In this document: positions 27,015 through 36,265 of the stretch, in pieces
How positions within the stretch are numbered: the first letter of the stretch is position 1
How the letters are laid out: each line of letters opens with the position of its first letter
NCBI RefSeq assembly: GCF_963678635.1
Contig: NC_087069.1
Coordinates: 39,891,076 to 39,955,075 of the forward strand
Length of the DNA stretch: 64,000 nt
Source: Symsagittifera roscoffensis
Lineage: Eukaryota > Xenacoelomorpha > Acoela > Convolutidae
Reading direction: 5' to 3'
Notes under the pieces: generated by a model
Told to the model about the DNA's origin: nothing
What the model saw: only the letters and a program-made list of their open reading frames with translations
Database searches by the model: none
Translations under genes and position numbers: made by a program

Positions 27015-29384
27015 TTAGTACCAATTTTTCCCTTGGTTTACTGGTCCGTTGTTAAAATTTCCATAATTGTTCTTGTAATATCCAGATCTCGAAGGAGGTT
27101 TCAACAAAAGATACTCTTTTGATCTGAGCCTCAACTCCTCCGGTGTTGGCGCATTAGTTGATAGTGGTGTGTTATGCGTTGCTAGCATCGTGCGAAGTTC
27201 ATCATTTTTCACACCATCGATGAACTTTGAGGCTACGGCCAGGTTCATCCTTCGGTTTGACTCATCCGGTTGGCTGCGTCTTCTCAGCATTTCCAAATCA
27301 TCGAGAAACTTGTCTATGGTTTCATCTTCTCGTTGCCTCCGTTTCTCGAAGCGCATCATCGCCTGGTGCCCCTGCACCCCTGATCCGAAACGGTTTAACA
27401 AGATTTCGAAGATTTTCTCAGCAGTGTCACGTTGATACTGTTTCTTGGCCATGACACAGTTCAGGGCTGTCCCTTCTAAGTTGCTGGTGAGCGCGCTGCA
27501 TTCCTGTCTCTCCGACAAGTCCTCTTCCTCGAAATGCAGCTTCATTACCTCTATCCAGGTATCAATACAGCCATCAGATTCGTCCTTGTAGCATCTTGGC
27601 TTCTTAAAGACTCTTCTGGACTTCTCACTGCGTTCATTGGTTCTAGATAACCTCGTCAGGAATGTCTCCAAAGACTTGTTCAGGGGTTCAAATGCTGTGG
27701 CCATTGCCGTAGCATCCCTTGAGTGTCCCGCTTGAGTGTCCTCACACCTCGTCGAAGGCTCTGTGTGCGGTGCATCCCTGCAATCCGAATCACCGTGAGT
27801 GTTTCCCGCTTGGCCCACATGACTCCTCCTTGGGCTCGCATGCCCCCTGTTGCCGGAATCATTTCTCCCAGTCGCATGTGTGCCTTGCGTTGGTCGTTCG
27901 TTAGAGGTTCGTCTGTTCCCCGTTGAACTTGCTCTACTGTTCGGGCCCCATGCTCCATTACCCCTTGTGGCATAGCCTGATGAACTGCCCCTGTCTCTAG
28001 TGGATCCATACGTCTTCCTCTTTTGATGTTCATTGAAGTTCACCCTCGGTTCCCTGCTGGGACCTCCCGAGTTCGGCTCTCCTTCTTTTGGTCCACTCTT
28101 GCTGCTTAGTAGCCCGTCCAACCTATCCATCATAGCCTGAGTTCGCCTCTCCATCATCGCATCTATCTTTGTGTCAAGAGTCCCAAGAGACTGCTCTTGC
28201 TGAATTCTTAACCTCTCCATGTCGTCTCTTAAGCGTAACTCTCGTTGTTCCGCCTCTCTTGTCATTCGCGACAAGTTCCTCGCCATATGTTCGTCCAATC
28301 TTTCTTTCAAGCGTTTTTCGCTCCTGCCAACTTCCTGTCTATTGCGGTTTATTTCTTCCCGCGGACTTTCTCTTTCAATGTGAACTGCTCTTTCTAGTTC
28401 ACTCATCCTTATTGACATCTGCTCGTTTTGTTCTCCTAAACTGTCCACTGTGTTGTTTAAAGCTTCTTCTAGTGCTGCCCCGTTATCCACGAGTGGCGTC
28501 ACTAGTGGTGGTGTAACCCTGTCGGTCCCAGGTAGCTTCGTGCTGGTCGAGATCCGGGCCTTGACTCTCTGTCTCGACGTCTTCCCATTATCTATTCCAG
28601 GATCCGCTAACGCGTTGCCTAGCCCTCTGGTTCTACTCTCTCCAGTTTGTGGCTCTGAACTTGTCCTAATCGCGAAGTCTTTTGACTGGCCCGGTGTGCT
28701 TGCCTCTTTGCTTATCGTTGTCACTACACCAAATTTGTCCATGGTTCCAGTCTCTCTTCCGACGTGTGCCTCATTTTCCTGGATCGAACTATTGAGGCTG
28801 ACTTGAGATCCAAAGTCCCCTTGCTCCTCTTCATCCTCTTCCTCCTGGGATTCACCGTCGTTTCCTGCTCCTCCTCCCATGCTGAATGGAAAGATGTTTC
28901 CGAAGGTGTTCTTCATTCTTTCTGAGAATGATGATGACGTTGTTTGTTTCCCAGTTCCTCCTGCCATCATAGTGTTGTCTGTCGGAGATCTTCTAGTTGC
29001 CGTTACTTCAGTTGAGATGTCGGACAATTCCGACATCTCCTCTCGATCCAATGTCCCGGTGGAAGTGGCAAAATCATGGCCTTGTTCTACCGGAGTAGAT
29101 TCACTCTCCAGCCTTCTGCCTCTCCCTTCCAGTCCATTTACTTCCTGGTTGTCGTTCATGGTATGGTCCGTATTGACCTCCACTTCTAACAGTTCTTTTC
29201 GCTCTTCTGAGGTCTTCTGACTTCTCGTTTCAACCATTCTGCCTGAAACCGTCTCCCCTTTATCGGACCGGGATCGCTTGATCCAATCCACAAAAGGATC
29301 GGTCATCGTCTTTCTCTGCTCCTCAGGTATGAATTTCCTAGAGCTATTACCTCGTTTTGGTATCCTTGACTTGTCTAGACTCAT
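27015..29384 (-). CDS. gag: Gag polyprotein of the giant element
   Basis: 789 codons from an ATG at 29384. The N-terminal half is low-complexity. Residues about 330-445 form a long predicted coiled coil (SELERAVHIERESPREE, then RLKERLDEHMAR, then DMERLRIQQEQ). Residues about 450-565 are Gly, Ser and Thr rich. The conserved Ty3-type capsid domain follows from about 595 to 750: GCIDTWIEVMKLHFEEED, ALTSNLEGTALNCVM, FEILLNRFGSG, and ETIDKFLDDLEMLRRRS. The zinc knuckles are not in this ORF but at the start of pol. The stop is TAA, followed by CCG AGG GAT GAT ATG in the same frame, so pol could be made by readthrough, as in gammaretroviruses, rather than by frameshifting. Gag forms the particle. 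Confidence 0.88.
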   Translation of the reverse strand: MSLDKSRIPKRGNSSRKFIPEEQRKTMTDPFVDWIKRSRSDKGETVSGRMVETRSQKTSEERKELLEVEVNTDHTMNDNQEVNGLEGRGRRLESESTPVEQGHDFATSTGTLDREEMSELSDISTEVTATRRSPTDNTMMAGGTGKQTTSSSFSERMKNTFGNIFPFSMGGGAGNDGESQEEEDEEEQGDFGSQVSLNSSIQENEAHVGRETGTMDKFGVVTTISKEASTPGQSKDFAIRTSSEPQTGESRTRGLGNALADPGIDNGKTSRQRVKARISTSTKLPGTDRVTPPLVTPLVDNGAALEEALNNTVDSLGEQNEQMSIRMSELERAVHIERESPREEINRNRQEVGRSEKRLKERLDEHMARNLSRMTREAEQRELRLRDDMERLRIQQEQSLGTLDTKIDAMMERRTQAMMDRLDGLLSSKSGPKEGEPNSGGPSREPRVNFNEHQKRKTYGSTRDRGSSSGYATRGNGAWGPNSRASSTGNRRTSNERPTQGTHATGRNDSGNRGHASPRRSHVGQAGNTHGDSDCRDAPHTEPSTRCEDTQAGHSRDATAMATAFEPLNKSLETFLTRLSRTNERSEKSRRVFKKPRCYKDESDGCIDTWIEVMKLHFEEEDLSERQECSALTSNLEGTALNCVMAKKQYQRDTAEKIFEILLNRFGSGVQGHQAMMRFEKRRQREDETIDKFLDDLEMLRRRSQPDESNRRMNLAVASKFIDGVKNDELRTMLATHNTPLSTNAPTPEELRLRSKEYLLLKPPSRSGYYKNNYGNFNNGPVNQGKNWY

Positions 29385-32280
29385 TCTCTATTTGTCACTT
29401 ATTAATGCCTGTACTTAACCCGATTGCTAGATACCTTATAGTTTTATTAACAATAATAATGACACAACACAATAATTTTCACAAGATTCTATTAAATAGT
29501 GACCACGAATCCCTGTATGTTATCAGAGTACAGTTTGTATAAAATTTATTCACACTAACCAATTATCGGTGGTAAGATTTGAAAACTAGCACAATATGAT
29601 GTTATCAGTCAATTTAAAAGATAGTGTACTCACTACCCAATCAAGCACAGTTTATGTTGATTTAAAATCAATCAAAAAAATATATATATTTAATGTCAAA
29701 CTATGAATACCTCTATGAAAAAAACGTATGTGTAATGTACTCTTAGTCGGTCGCAGTACAATAGTCGAACCTGTCTTTTAAAGAAAAAGCTTTCCCTGCT
29801 CGGTGCAGCACCAAACAGACAAAACTTCGAAGGCAGTAATTCTCTCAAGTGGGCGTCTATTGCACCCACCGAGTACTGTGTTACCTATCTGCCTTCGGAC
29901 TGCCCGAGCTAGACCTACTAAAATCCTCAGGGCAGTCACTTTTCCCAAAAACGTATTATGTTACAATCCACACCAATGAATCACGCTCTTTTTAATTTAG
30001 ACTTAGTGTCGCGAATATCCGAGTTCGGACCTGTTTTGTTTTGGTCTGGTTCTTATTGAAAGGCAAGTTACCAGTGCAGTCACTGATACCTAGCCTGTGT
30101 GTTAATAACCTAATACCTCTCACTTTTTAGTCTTTCTTTCGTCTACCTAAGTCCTTAATAAAATAATACCCCTCCGGATTGGCACAAATTGGACCCTTCC
30201 GGACTAACAAAATCTAGACCCCTCCGGATTGGGAACCCTCCTAACTTGAAAAAAATTTTGACCCCTCCGGATTGGGAACCCTCCGGTTTTGTAAAAGTAG
30301 CTTTTCGCAGATTTCCTTTTTTCAACCTATACCCCTCCGGATACGTTCTCCGATGCAATTTTGCTCTTTCAATTAACTAGGAAGGGTATGTAAAAATACC
30401 AGACTCTCGGGTATGTACTACCTTCCTAGACCCTTCCGGATTGAAGTTAAGCTTCTTATTTGACAATTCACACCAACGGTGAAGGGTCTTATCGCTGGCC
30501 TAACTTCGGCTCGATTAAGCTTTTGCTGTGCCTTTAGCCCTCCCTTTTGGTCTAGAACGGCCTAAAGTTACTTTATTCAACCGCTATTACCTTTTGCTAG
30601 GGGTCTAAGGGTTTTTCAGAAAAATTTATGAAACGTGAAGGGTGTACCCCTCCGGATTTGTGTAATTTGCTAAAAACAATCTCGAAAAATTTTCTCGCTC
30701 GCTTTTTTGAGTAATTCTCTTTCCTTCTAGTAAGTTCAGCTAATTTCTGATCTAATGGTACCAAGATTAACCGGATCTGTCCAGTTGTCGAAAAGTTATT
30801 AGCCAAAACGTCTTTCTTGCAAACTCAAAAAATTTCTCACTTATAGGTTCCACCTAACTTTTTCCGCAATTCTGGTCCTTTCGTCCTAAAAATTATTGAT
30901 CCGAGCTCAGAAGGCCTATACCCTTCTAGTTCAATGCAAAAGACCCGATCTAAAACGCTTTAGCAGAAAAAATTTGCGAAAAACTATGCTACCTGGACCC
31001 CTCCGGATTGATGAATCCACCAAATCAAACACGTTATGTTCGATTTCTCTGAAACGCGGAAGGCTTTCGGGTAGCGGGTTTTAAAACTCGTAGATTCACT
31101 AGTAGACGTTGTCCGAACAACTATTTTTACTGTCGTAACTCAAAAATTTCAAAAAATTTTCTAAATTTATAATGTTCCGTTTTTCTCAAAAATCACGAAA
31201 TTTCAGTTTTCGGTACCAAAATAGTTCCAACCACTTCCGGACTAAACTTAACCGGTTCTATCTATTATGGTAGTGCAGTTACGATGTAACACACTAACTT
31301 AGCGCTTTTTTCCGTTTCAAAAAATATCGATATCTCAAAAATCGCGACTTGTGGGGGGATCAAAATATCGCTATTTTGACCCTAAAAACCGGTCTGTTTT
31401 CGCTGTTTTTCACTGAAAAACGATATAAGACTATTAATATAGGCTATATAAATAAAAATATTAGTAATACTATATCCCTCCGGGTTTGTTTAATATCCGA
31501 ATTAAGTTGCTTAACTCGGATATTCGCAGTTCGGTGAAGGGTCACTACAGTGCAGCACTGTCGAGCCCCCCACAGATTACTATCTTAACTTTTGTACCAA
31601 AAGGGATACAAAATTTGTTAACGATACCCAACAGTCGATTGTTGTCGTCGTTGAGCCTCTTCTTGTTGCTCCTTGTACTGCTTGCCGGATCGGTCTTCAC
31701 CCAAGACCCTTCCGAATTGAGCGCAAATCAGCTGACCCTTCCGGATTGAGCGCAATTTATCATTAACGTGCTTAAATGCTCAAATAACCCTACAGTACAA
31801 GCCTCACAAACGGGCTACAAAACTGATCGTAACGATCCTGACTGATATAAATGCCTGTAACAACAATATATCTATCAACAACAAACGGGGGGGTTGGATC
31901 ACATCTTGTCTGGGGGGATGATTTCTACTGATTTTCTACTTTTTTACTGTTTTTGGTTTTTTCGGCAATTTTTTATGTTTTTTGTTTTTCTTGGGTACCA
32001 TACTACTTTTTGTTTGGTTTTACTTATATCTTTAAGTTTTTTTTGGTCACAAACTACTCAGGGGATGAGGGGTTCGCGATTCCCCCCACCCTTCCTGGTT
32101 CGTGAATTTTCGGTCTTAACTAGGTTAAAAAACTATTCACGGTAATCAGGAAGGCTTCCGCGTTCCGAACTACCCTTCCGCCCCGGCGGTTTAGGCCTAT
32201 TAAGGGCGTTAATGTGAGCATCCGCTCGGCGCGGAGCGCTCGTTAACGGTTCTGCCGGTCATGATGTTAAAAAAGAATAA
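29385..32280 (-). other. Long 5' leader of the giant element
   Basis: 2.9 kb between the PBS and the gag ATG without a credible ORF. It contains the CCGGATTG repeat cluster (30168-31750), several C- or G-runs (near 31566 and 31886), and an AT-rich half next to gag. Long leaders usually hold packaging, dimerisation or regulatory signals. Here the repeat cluster is the only clear structure. Confidence 0.7.
30168..31750. repeat. Cluster of ACCCYTCCGGATTG motifs in the leader
   Basis: About twelve copies of a 12-14 bp word near ACCCCTCCGGATTG on the plus strand, starting near 30168, 30193 (variant), 30218, 30261, 30277 (partial), 30331, 30430, 30646, 30997, 31473 (variant), 31706 and 31735. One more lies at 32776 within the long LTR, and inverted forms lie at about 32831 and in both LTRs (AATCCGGAAGG). 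30997-31075 and 32776-32850 also match over about 80 bp beyond the motif. Nearly all copies point one way. Spacing is irregular, so it is not a tandem array. Confidence 0.8.
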
Positions 32281-32295
32281 CACCCAGGAGCGCCA
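32281..32295 (-). promoter_or_regulatory. Primer-binding site (tRNA)
   Basis: The minus strand reads TGGCGCTCCTGGGTG, beginning 12 nt inside the end of the 5' LTR. TGG complements the CCA tail of a tRNA and the next bases its acceptor stem. The sister relic has the same site with one change at 10251-10265, which supports it. The donor tRNA is not identified. Confidence 0.7.
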
Positions 32296-32307
32296 TAAAA
32301 ACATGTA

Positions 32308-33214
32308 TGTAACATTCGCCCGGAAGATACATATCGACGGATAACAAAACTAAGTCTTAAGACGACTGGCTAACGTCTAAACAGAGCTTTGCATGCTTTT
32401 CACCGTCTCTACCAAGCCAGTACTTTTCGGTGGTCTTTCTAACATCGGTTCGACAAAAACGTACTGCTCTCCGGCTTCGACCAGAACGCTCAAATTAACT
32501 TAATTACATGAAAATAGTGAGCTCATGGCTGGGTCTCAGTATCCCCAGACCACGAGGTCACTCCTAAAAACAGGGTTACTACTTATTATATTACTATTGT
32601 TTTTGTTCAGTAGATAAAAATCATCATCTCCATCGATGATGGATCAACCCTCTCCCCCCCCCAACTCCTAGCACCTCATCCTTGTCAAAACTAATCCAAA
32701 TATCAATTAAATTCAAGTCAGGACATGACAGGATGCTAAAAGTTTACGTGGCAGGATAAAAGTTTCAGTTCCTTTACCCTTCCGGATTGACGAATCCGCT
32801 AAATCAAGCTCGTTAATCTTGATTTCCTCCTATTCCGGAAGGCTGTCTCTTACCCTTCATCGTTGTTCGCAACGGCCTTGCAACTATTGTAGCAGCACAA
32901 TAGTTGCAACTCGGAACGTCCTCGGCTATTCTGTAGTTCGTTGTCGTTTTTAATCTCGATTTTCGTCCTGTTCGCTATCGCAGATAAAGTTGTTCTCTTT
33001 TTTCTTTCTCGTTTTTGCCAAAATGGCCGTTTCTGACGTTTCTCAGAAATATGACGTCATAATTCGAATTTTTGAAATTTAAAAATACTAGAATATTCCA
33101 GCCCTCACCGTCTGGCTAATCGTTCCAATAACGTCCTTAATTCTTAATAACCACCAATCCGGAAGGCTTACTGCTAAAATTCGAAGTCTGCACAAATTGC
33201 ATTTTGGCCATTCT
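32308..33214 (-). repeat. 5' LTR (long form, 907 bp, outer end trimmed)
   Basis: It ends TGTTACA at 32308 on the minus strand. It is identical to the left LTR over 22 bp at that end and over 315 bp at 32900-33214, and carries 573 bp (32330-32902) missing on the left. The outermost 14 bp (the TGTGACATTCG start) are absent and replaced by CTGGG and repeat F. A small hairpin (TTGCAACTATTG, 7-8 nt loop, CAATAGTTGCAA) lies at 32879-32911 at the edge of the extra block. Confidence 0.8.
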
Positions 33215-33219
33215 CTGGG

Positions 33220-33305
33220 GATTGTCTAATTTTTTAATATGATGGGTTAGAACCAAATTGTATGTGAATTATTGTAAATAACACTTGTAAATTGATGTAT
33301 TATCG
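33220..33305. repeat. 86-bp flank repeat F, right copy
   Basis: Same orientation as the left copy at 10805-10888, with three to four substitutions. On this side the sequence continues smoothly into TAGATTAGTTTATTGT and TCCTGACGATGCACATAG, which suggests F is part of an older longer repeat. Confidence 0.75.
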
Positions 33306-33439
33306 TCATTTAGATTAGTTTATTGTAAAAAATCCTGACGATGCACATAGCTGCGAAAACGTTTGAAATTTACTTTTTAGCAAAAATTTCTTTAAATCAG
33401 TAAGTAACTCGAGAACAAAGGGATCATCAAGTTTGACTC

Positions 33440-33930
33440 GAGGCTTTTAACTGAATAAGTTTTAGCTTGAGATATGAGTTTTGGGGCTGGACCATTGGGA
33501 GACTTCGGTTGTCCACCTTTCCACCGAAGGTTCACTCTGGTTCAATTCTGATTCGCTTTCTTTTCCACTCGCGATCGCTCTGTCTTCTCTTAAGAATGAG
33601 ACAGCTCTACTTCCGTACAATCTTATGTCTGGAAATTGCGAATAGCAATTTCCAGCTGTTTTTTCGACTACTTTCCTGCGATTGTAGTTCGGTTCTTCTG
33701 ATCTTATTTTTCTGCTATTTTCAGTTGTCGCGAGAAACTTGAGCATGACATGCTCAATTCAAATTTTTGAAAAAATGCCATTTCACCCCAAAATCAAGTC
33801 TTTTGCGTTGATTAAGGTCAAACCTCCAAATATGACCGACTGGCACAATAGTGTCCCTGACCCTTGAGCCAATGGTAATAGGGCATGTTTTCCTCAGCCT
33901 CATATGTGACTTACGTAGGCGACTGTTACA
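33440..33930 (+). mobile_element. LTR relic of a sister element, plus strand
   Basis: 33842-33930 matches the left relic (10287-10370) in inverted orientation and ends GGCGACTGTTACA, like the terminal TGTTACA of the giant element's LTR. It is therefore the 3' end of a plus-strand LTR. The upstream bound is uncertain. 33630-33654 is a perfect 10-bp hairpin (TGGAAATTGC, 5-nt loop). Both strands carry accidental ORFs of about 90 codons over 33462-33746. Confidence 0.45.
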
Positions 33931-34565
33931 ATTACGTTCCCCTTTTCTCTAAACCACCCCACACTTAGTCCCACCATTCTTCCTTCTTTCACGCTCTGTC
34001 CCCCTCCTCTCAATAAGATTCAATGAGATTAAAAATATTAGCCAAATCTCATAAAAATGTTCGGAGTTTTGTTAGTTAACAGGCTGCAAAGTTTTGTGGC
34101 TTTTTTGTGACAGTTTAGTGACCAGTTTTATGATGAAAATTAATTCTGATTATAAAAATGTTCCGAAAAACTAGTTACTCCAGGTTTTAATTTTTTTAAA
34201 ATTAAAACCGGAGGTATTTAGTTTTTCGGCTATCCTGGATTGCGGCTCCGTGGGTACCCACCCTCAATTGATCCCAATTTAGTATCTGATAGACCTAGAG
34301 CCTCATATCAGGTTTATTATGTGCAGTTTTCACTTTTTTCACTCTGGTTGACTTGATTGCCAATCTTCTCTGCTTTCGTGTTTCCCTAATTTATGAAATT
34401 CCAAGATTTTTTTTACTCGGTTAAATGATGAAGGATGAGTGTAGTAACCTGTTTATCATGATAATTTCTGAAAAAAATAGTAGTTTGCTCAGAAGGAATG
34501 AGTTTTTATCTCCGTTGTTCAAAGATTTTACCAAAGATAAAACGTAAATTAGTAAATGTGACTTT

Positions 34566-34706
34566 TTACAGGTATGAATCATCCGCAGGCTCCAAACATT
34601 TACAATGTCTGTTCGAGCAGTCAGCAGATGTTGAAGTTTCGGATCGATTGTAGAATGAGAATGGCCTCTGGTCGCGTATCAAGTTCTCTCGACTCTTCTC
34701 CCGTAT
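34566..34706 (-). CDS. FAM161-like gene, downstream exon
   Basis: An exon read on the minus strand after a strong acceptor (TTTTTTCAG|). It is in phase 0 with the previous exon and starts IREKSRENLIRDQRPFSFY. The KSRENL...QRPFSFY pattern is the conserved C-terminal block of the FAM161 (UPF0564) domain. The frame runs to a TAA at 34568-34566 after a Cys-rich tail (CSNRHCKC). A weak donor (CCT|GTAAAA) coincides with that stop, so the true end may instead be a splice. Typical FAM161 proteins continue for hundreds of residues, so this would be a short form or an incomplete gene. Confidence 0.65.
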   Translation of the reverse strand: MREKSRENLIRDQRPFSFYNRSETSTSADCSNRHCKCLEPADDSYL

Positions 34707-34895
34707 CTGAAAAAAACTGAACGCTCCTGAAGTGAATTTTCCTATTTAGATTTAGCTGGGCGTATAAAACAATTCACCCATCACTAGGAAACATTTCACA
34801 CGAAGCGACAGGTTTTTACGCTTTTCAAACCAATGTGTGTTCTAATATAAAACTTTTTTTTGAAAATTGTGCTTTGATTATCACTTTACTGATAC

Positions 34896-35004
34896 CTCAA
34901 TGCTTCGCTTCTTCTTCTGGCTCATGATGCGTTGGAACTTTGGCTGCATAGTGCTCTTTGGAATTTCTACTGGCTTAACTCCTAGACTTTTTTCTTCTTC
35001 TTTT
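34896..35004 (-). CDS. FAM161-like gene, middle exon
   Basis: A 109-nt exon with acceptor TGTTTCAG| and donor TTGAG|GTATC. It enters in phase 2 and leaves in phase 0, matching both neighbours. It encodes KEEEKSLGVKPVEIPKST and then PKFQRIMSQKKKRSIE, the FAM161 segment with a Pro-rich linker and a basic helix. Confidence 0.75.
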
Positions 35005-35195
35005 CTGAAACATGAGTTCACGTTTAAGCTTTAAACTCGAAAGAAATCCGGTTTTCGATACAGCTCTCGTGGATCGAAAACAGGATCTCAGCTTAGTATA
35101 TAGCCCCGATTTATTCGTTTTGGGTTCCCAATCTGGGATCTCCCCTTAACACTATTATGGAACCGTAGAATGCAGGAATGATTGAATTACAATAC

Positions 35196-35454
35196 CTTTC
35201 TTCTAGAAATTTTGCAATCCTCTTCGAAGAGTATGATTCACTCTTAGGTCTCGTATACTCTCTAATTGTCATTTCGAACGGCTGCGGGACAGTTATTTTA
35301 TGAGACCATCTGTTTCTGGGCTTGTATGCCATGCGCTGGTATTGAATCAGCTGTCGGTCCACGCGTTTAGCGAGGTCTCCATCGTCGTCCCAAACTAATT
35401 TGGACAGAAAGACATTTCTCAGTCGAGGGATTTCTTCATCATCGATATCAGTAT
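35196..35454 (-). CDS. FAM161-like gene, upstream exon with the core motif
   Basis: A 259-nt exon between an acceptor (AATGTTTAG|) and a donor (GAAAG|GTATT). It encodes an acidic start (TDIDDEEIPRLRN), then RNRWSHKITVPQPFEMTIRE. The TVPxPFxMxxRE motif is diagnostic for FAM161A/B. FAM161 proteins are coiled-coil proteins of centrosomes, ciliary bases and the photoreceptor cilium. The exon enters in phase 1, so at least one more exon lies upstream (higher coordinates), not identified here. The lack of later FAM161 exons at lower coordinates may relate to the retroelement cluster that begins at 33.9 kb. Confidence 0.8.
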
Positions 35455-35689
35455 CTAAACATTTTTTTTGCTAGGCAATCAGTAAGGATAAAACGAAATA
35501 GGTATGCAGTCAATTTTCAAGCAAACTCAAAGAGTAATTTAATTGTACGCTCTTAAACAGGGGTGAGAAGGTACTATTGTTTTTGCCCAATTTCGACTAC
35601 CTCAAAGAATGTTGCTTAAGGGTAATGATTAGTATCGTACAAAGCCTTTGTAGCCATGCTTTCTAACTCCGAACCTTGCCAGTTGGAGA

Positions 35690-36055
35690 AGAGTCAATGA
35701 AAGCAAGTAAACAGAAAAAAATACTGAGTTATTTTAAAAATCTCATAATTCGAAGAAAAAAAATAGATGAATTTTAAGCTCTTTTAATTTCTAGAACAAT
35801 TTATGATTGAGTTTTTTTAAACAAAATTAACCCAATTTGAGAAAACTGGATCAAAAAAAATAAAACTTCTATTTAGCTTGAGGGGGTAGATTATGGTACT
35901 GATAATATATGAATATTAAATTCATTTTCGTAACTAGAAGTCGATCACGTTTTTCGTGACCTTTATACTTTTGCTATTTGATAGTGGAGTTTGCCTTCCT
36001 TTAAACAAAAGAAAAGTCCTGAACTTGAAAATAAATCAAAATTCAAGCCGCGAAA
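35690..36055 (+). repeat. Dispersed repeat R, copy 1
   Basis: About 350 bp shared with 38100-38410 and 43055-43415 (same strand), and with 38740-38945 and 53725-53945 (opposite strand). Diagnostic blocks: GAGAAGAGTCAATGA, TTTCTAGAACAATTTATGATTGA, AGAAGTCGATCACGTTTTTC and GAACTTGAAAATAAATCAAA. No ORF of note; it looks like a non-autonomous element. Confidence 0.7.
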
Positions 36056-36217
36056 AAAAATGAGCCTGAAAAAAACAATAAAAAATAATCGCGACCATTA
36101 TAAGAGTCTGAACTACGTTCATCGACTCTCTTCAAAAACCTGTATAATTTTCAAAGTTTGTAAACCAATTTCCGAGAAAAAAATTACTTTGACATTTCAT
36201 TGACGTTTCCAATGGAT

Positions 36218-36265
36218 CCGCGCTTGTTGCTTGAGGGTGAGGCAGCATTACCCAGCTCAGGAAAA
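36218..36265 (+). repeat. SINE 3' fragment
   Basis: TTGCTTGAGGGTGAGGCAGC plus ATTACCCAGC matches the part of the SINE at 54450-54600 that follows the tRNA-like head. Here only the body remains. Confidence 0.5.

Larger units (their letters stand above)
10889..33214 (-). mobile_element. Giant Ty3/Gypsy-type LTR retrotransposon, about 22.3 kb
   Basis: Transcribed on the minus strand: 5' LTR 33214-32308, PBS, 2.9-kb leader, gag 29384-27015, pol 27002-19782, a second long coding block about 19440-12054, 3' UTR, a GGGGAG purine stretch, and 3' LTR 11236-10889. LTR identity is complete over the 315 bp shared by 10908-11222 and 32900-33214. The usual Gypsy element is 5-8 kb. This one is in the size class of plant Ogre elements and planarian Burro elements, and its extra length is mostly coding. 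All coding pieces share one frame with no frameshift but several in-frame stops. No simple target-site duplication is visible because the outer end of the right LTR is trimmed. Confidence 0.9.

Noticed and set aside
10805-33305. F repeats as an 86-bp target-site duplication
   Set aside because: Gypsy integrases make 4-6 bp duplications, and F is more diverged than the LTRs.
33462-33746. Overlapping ORFs of more than 90 codons on both strands
   Set aside because: They lie within a probable LTR relic, are open on both strands at once, and have no domain or splice context.
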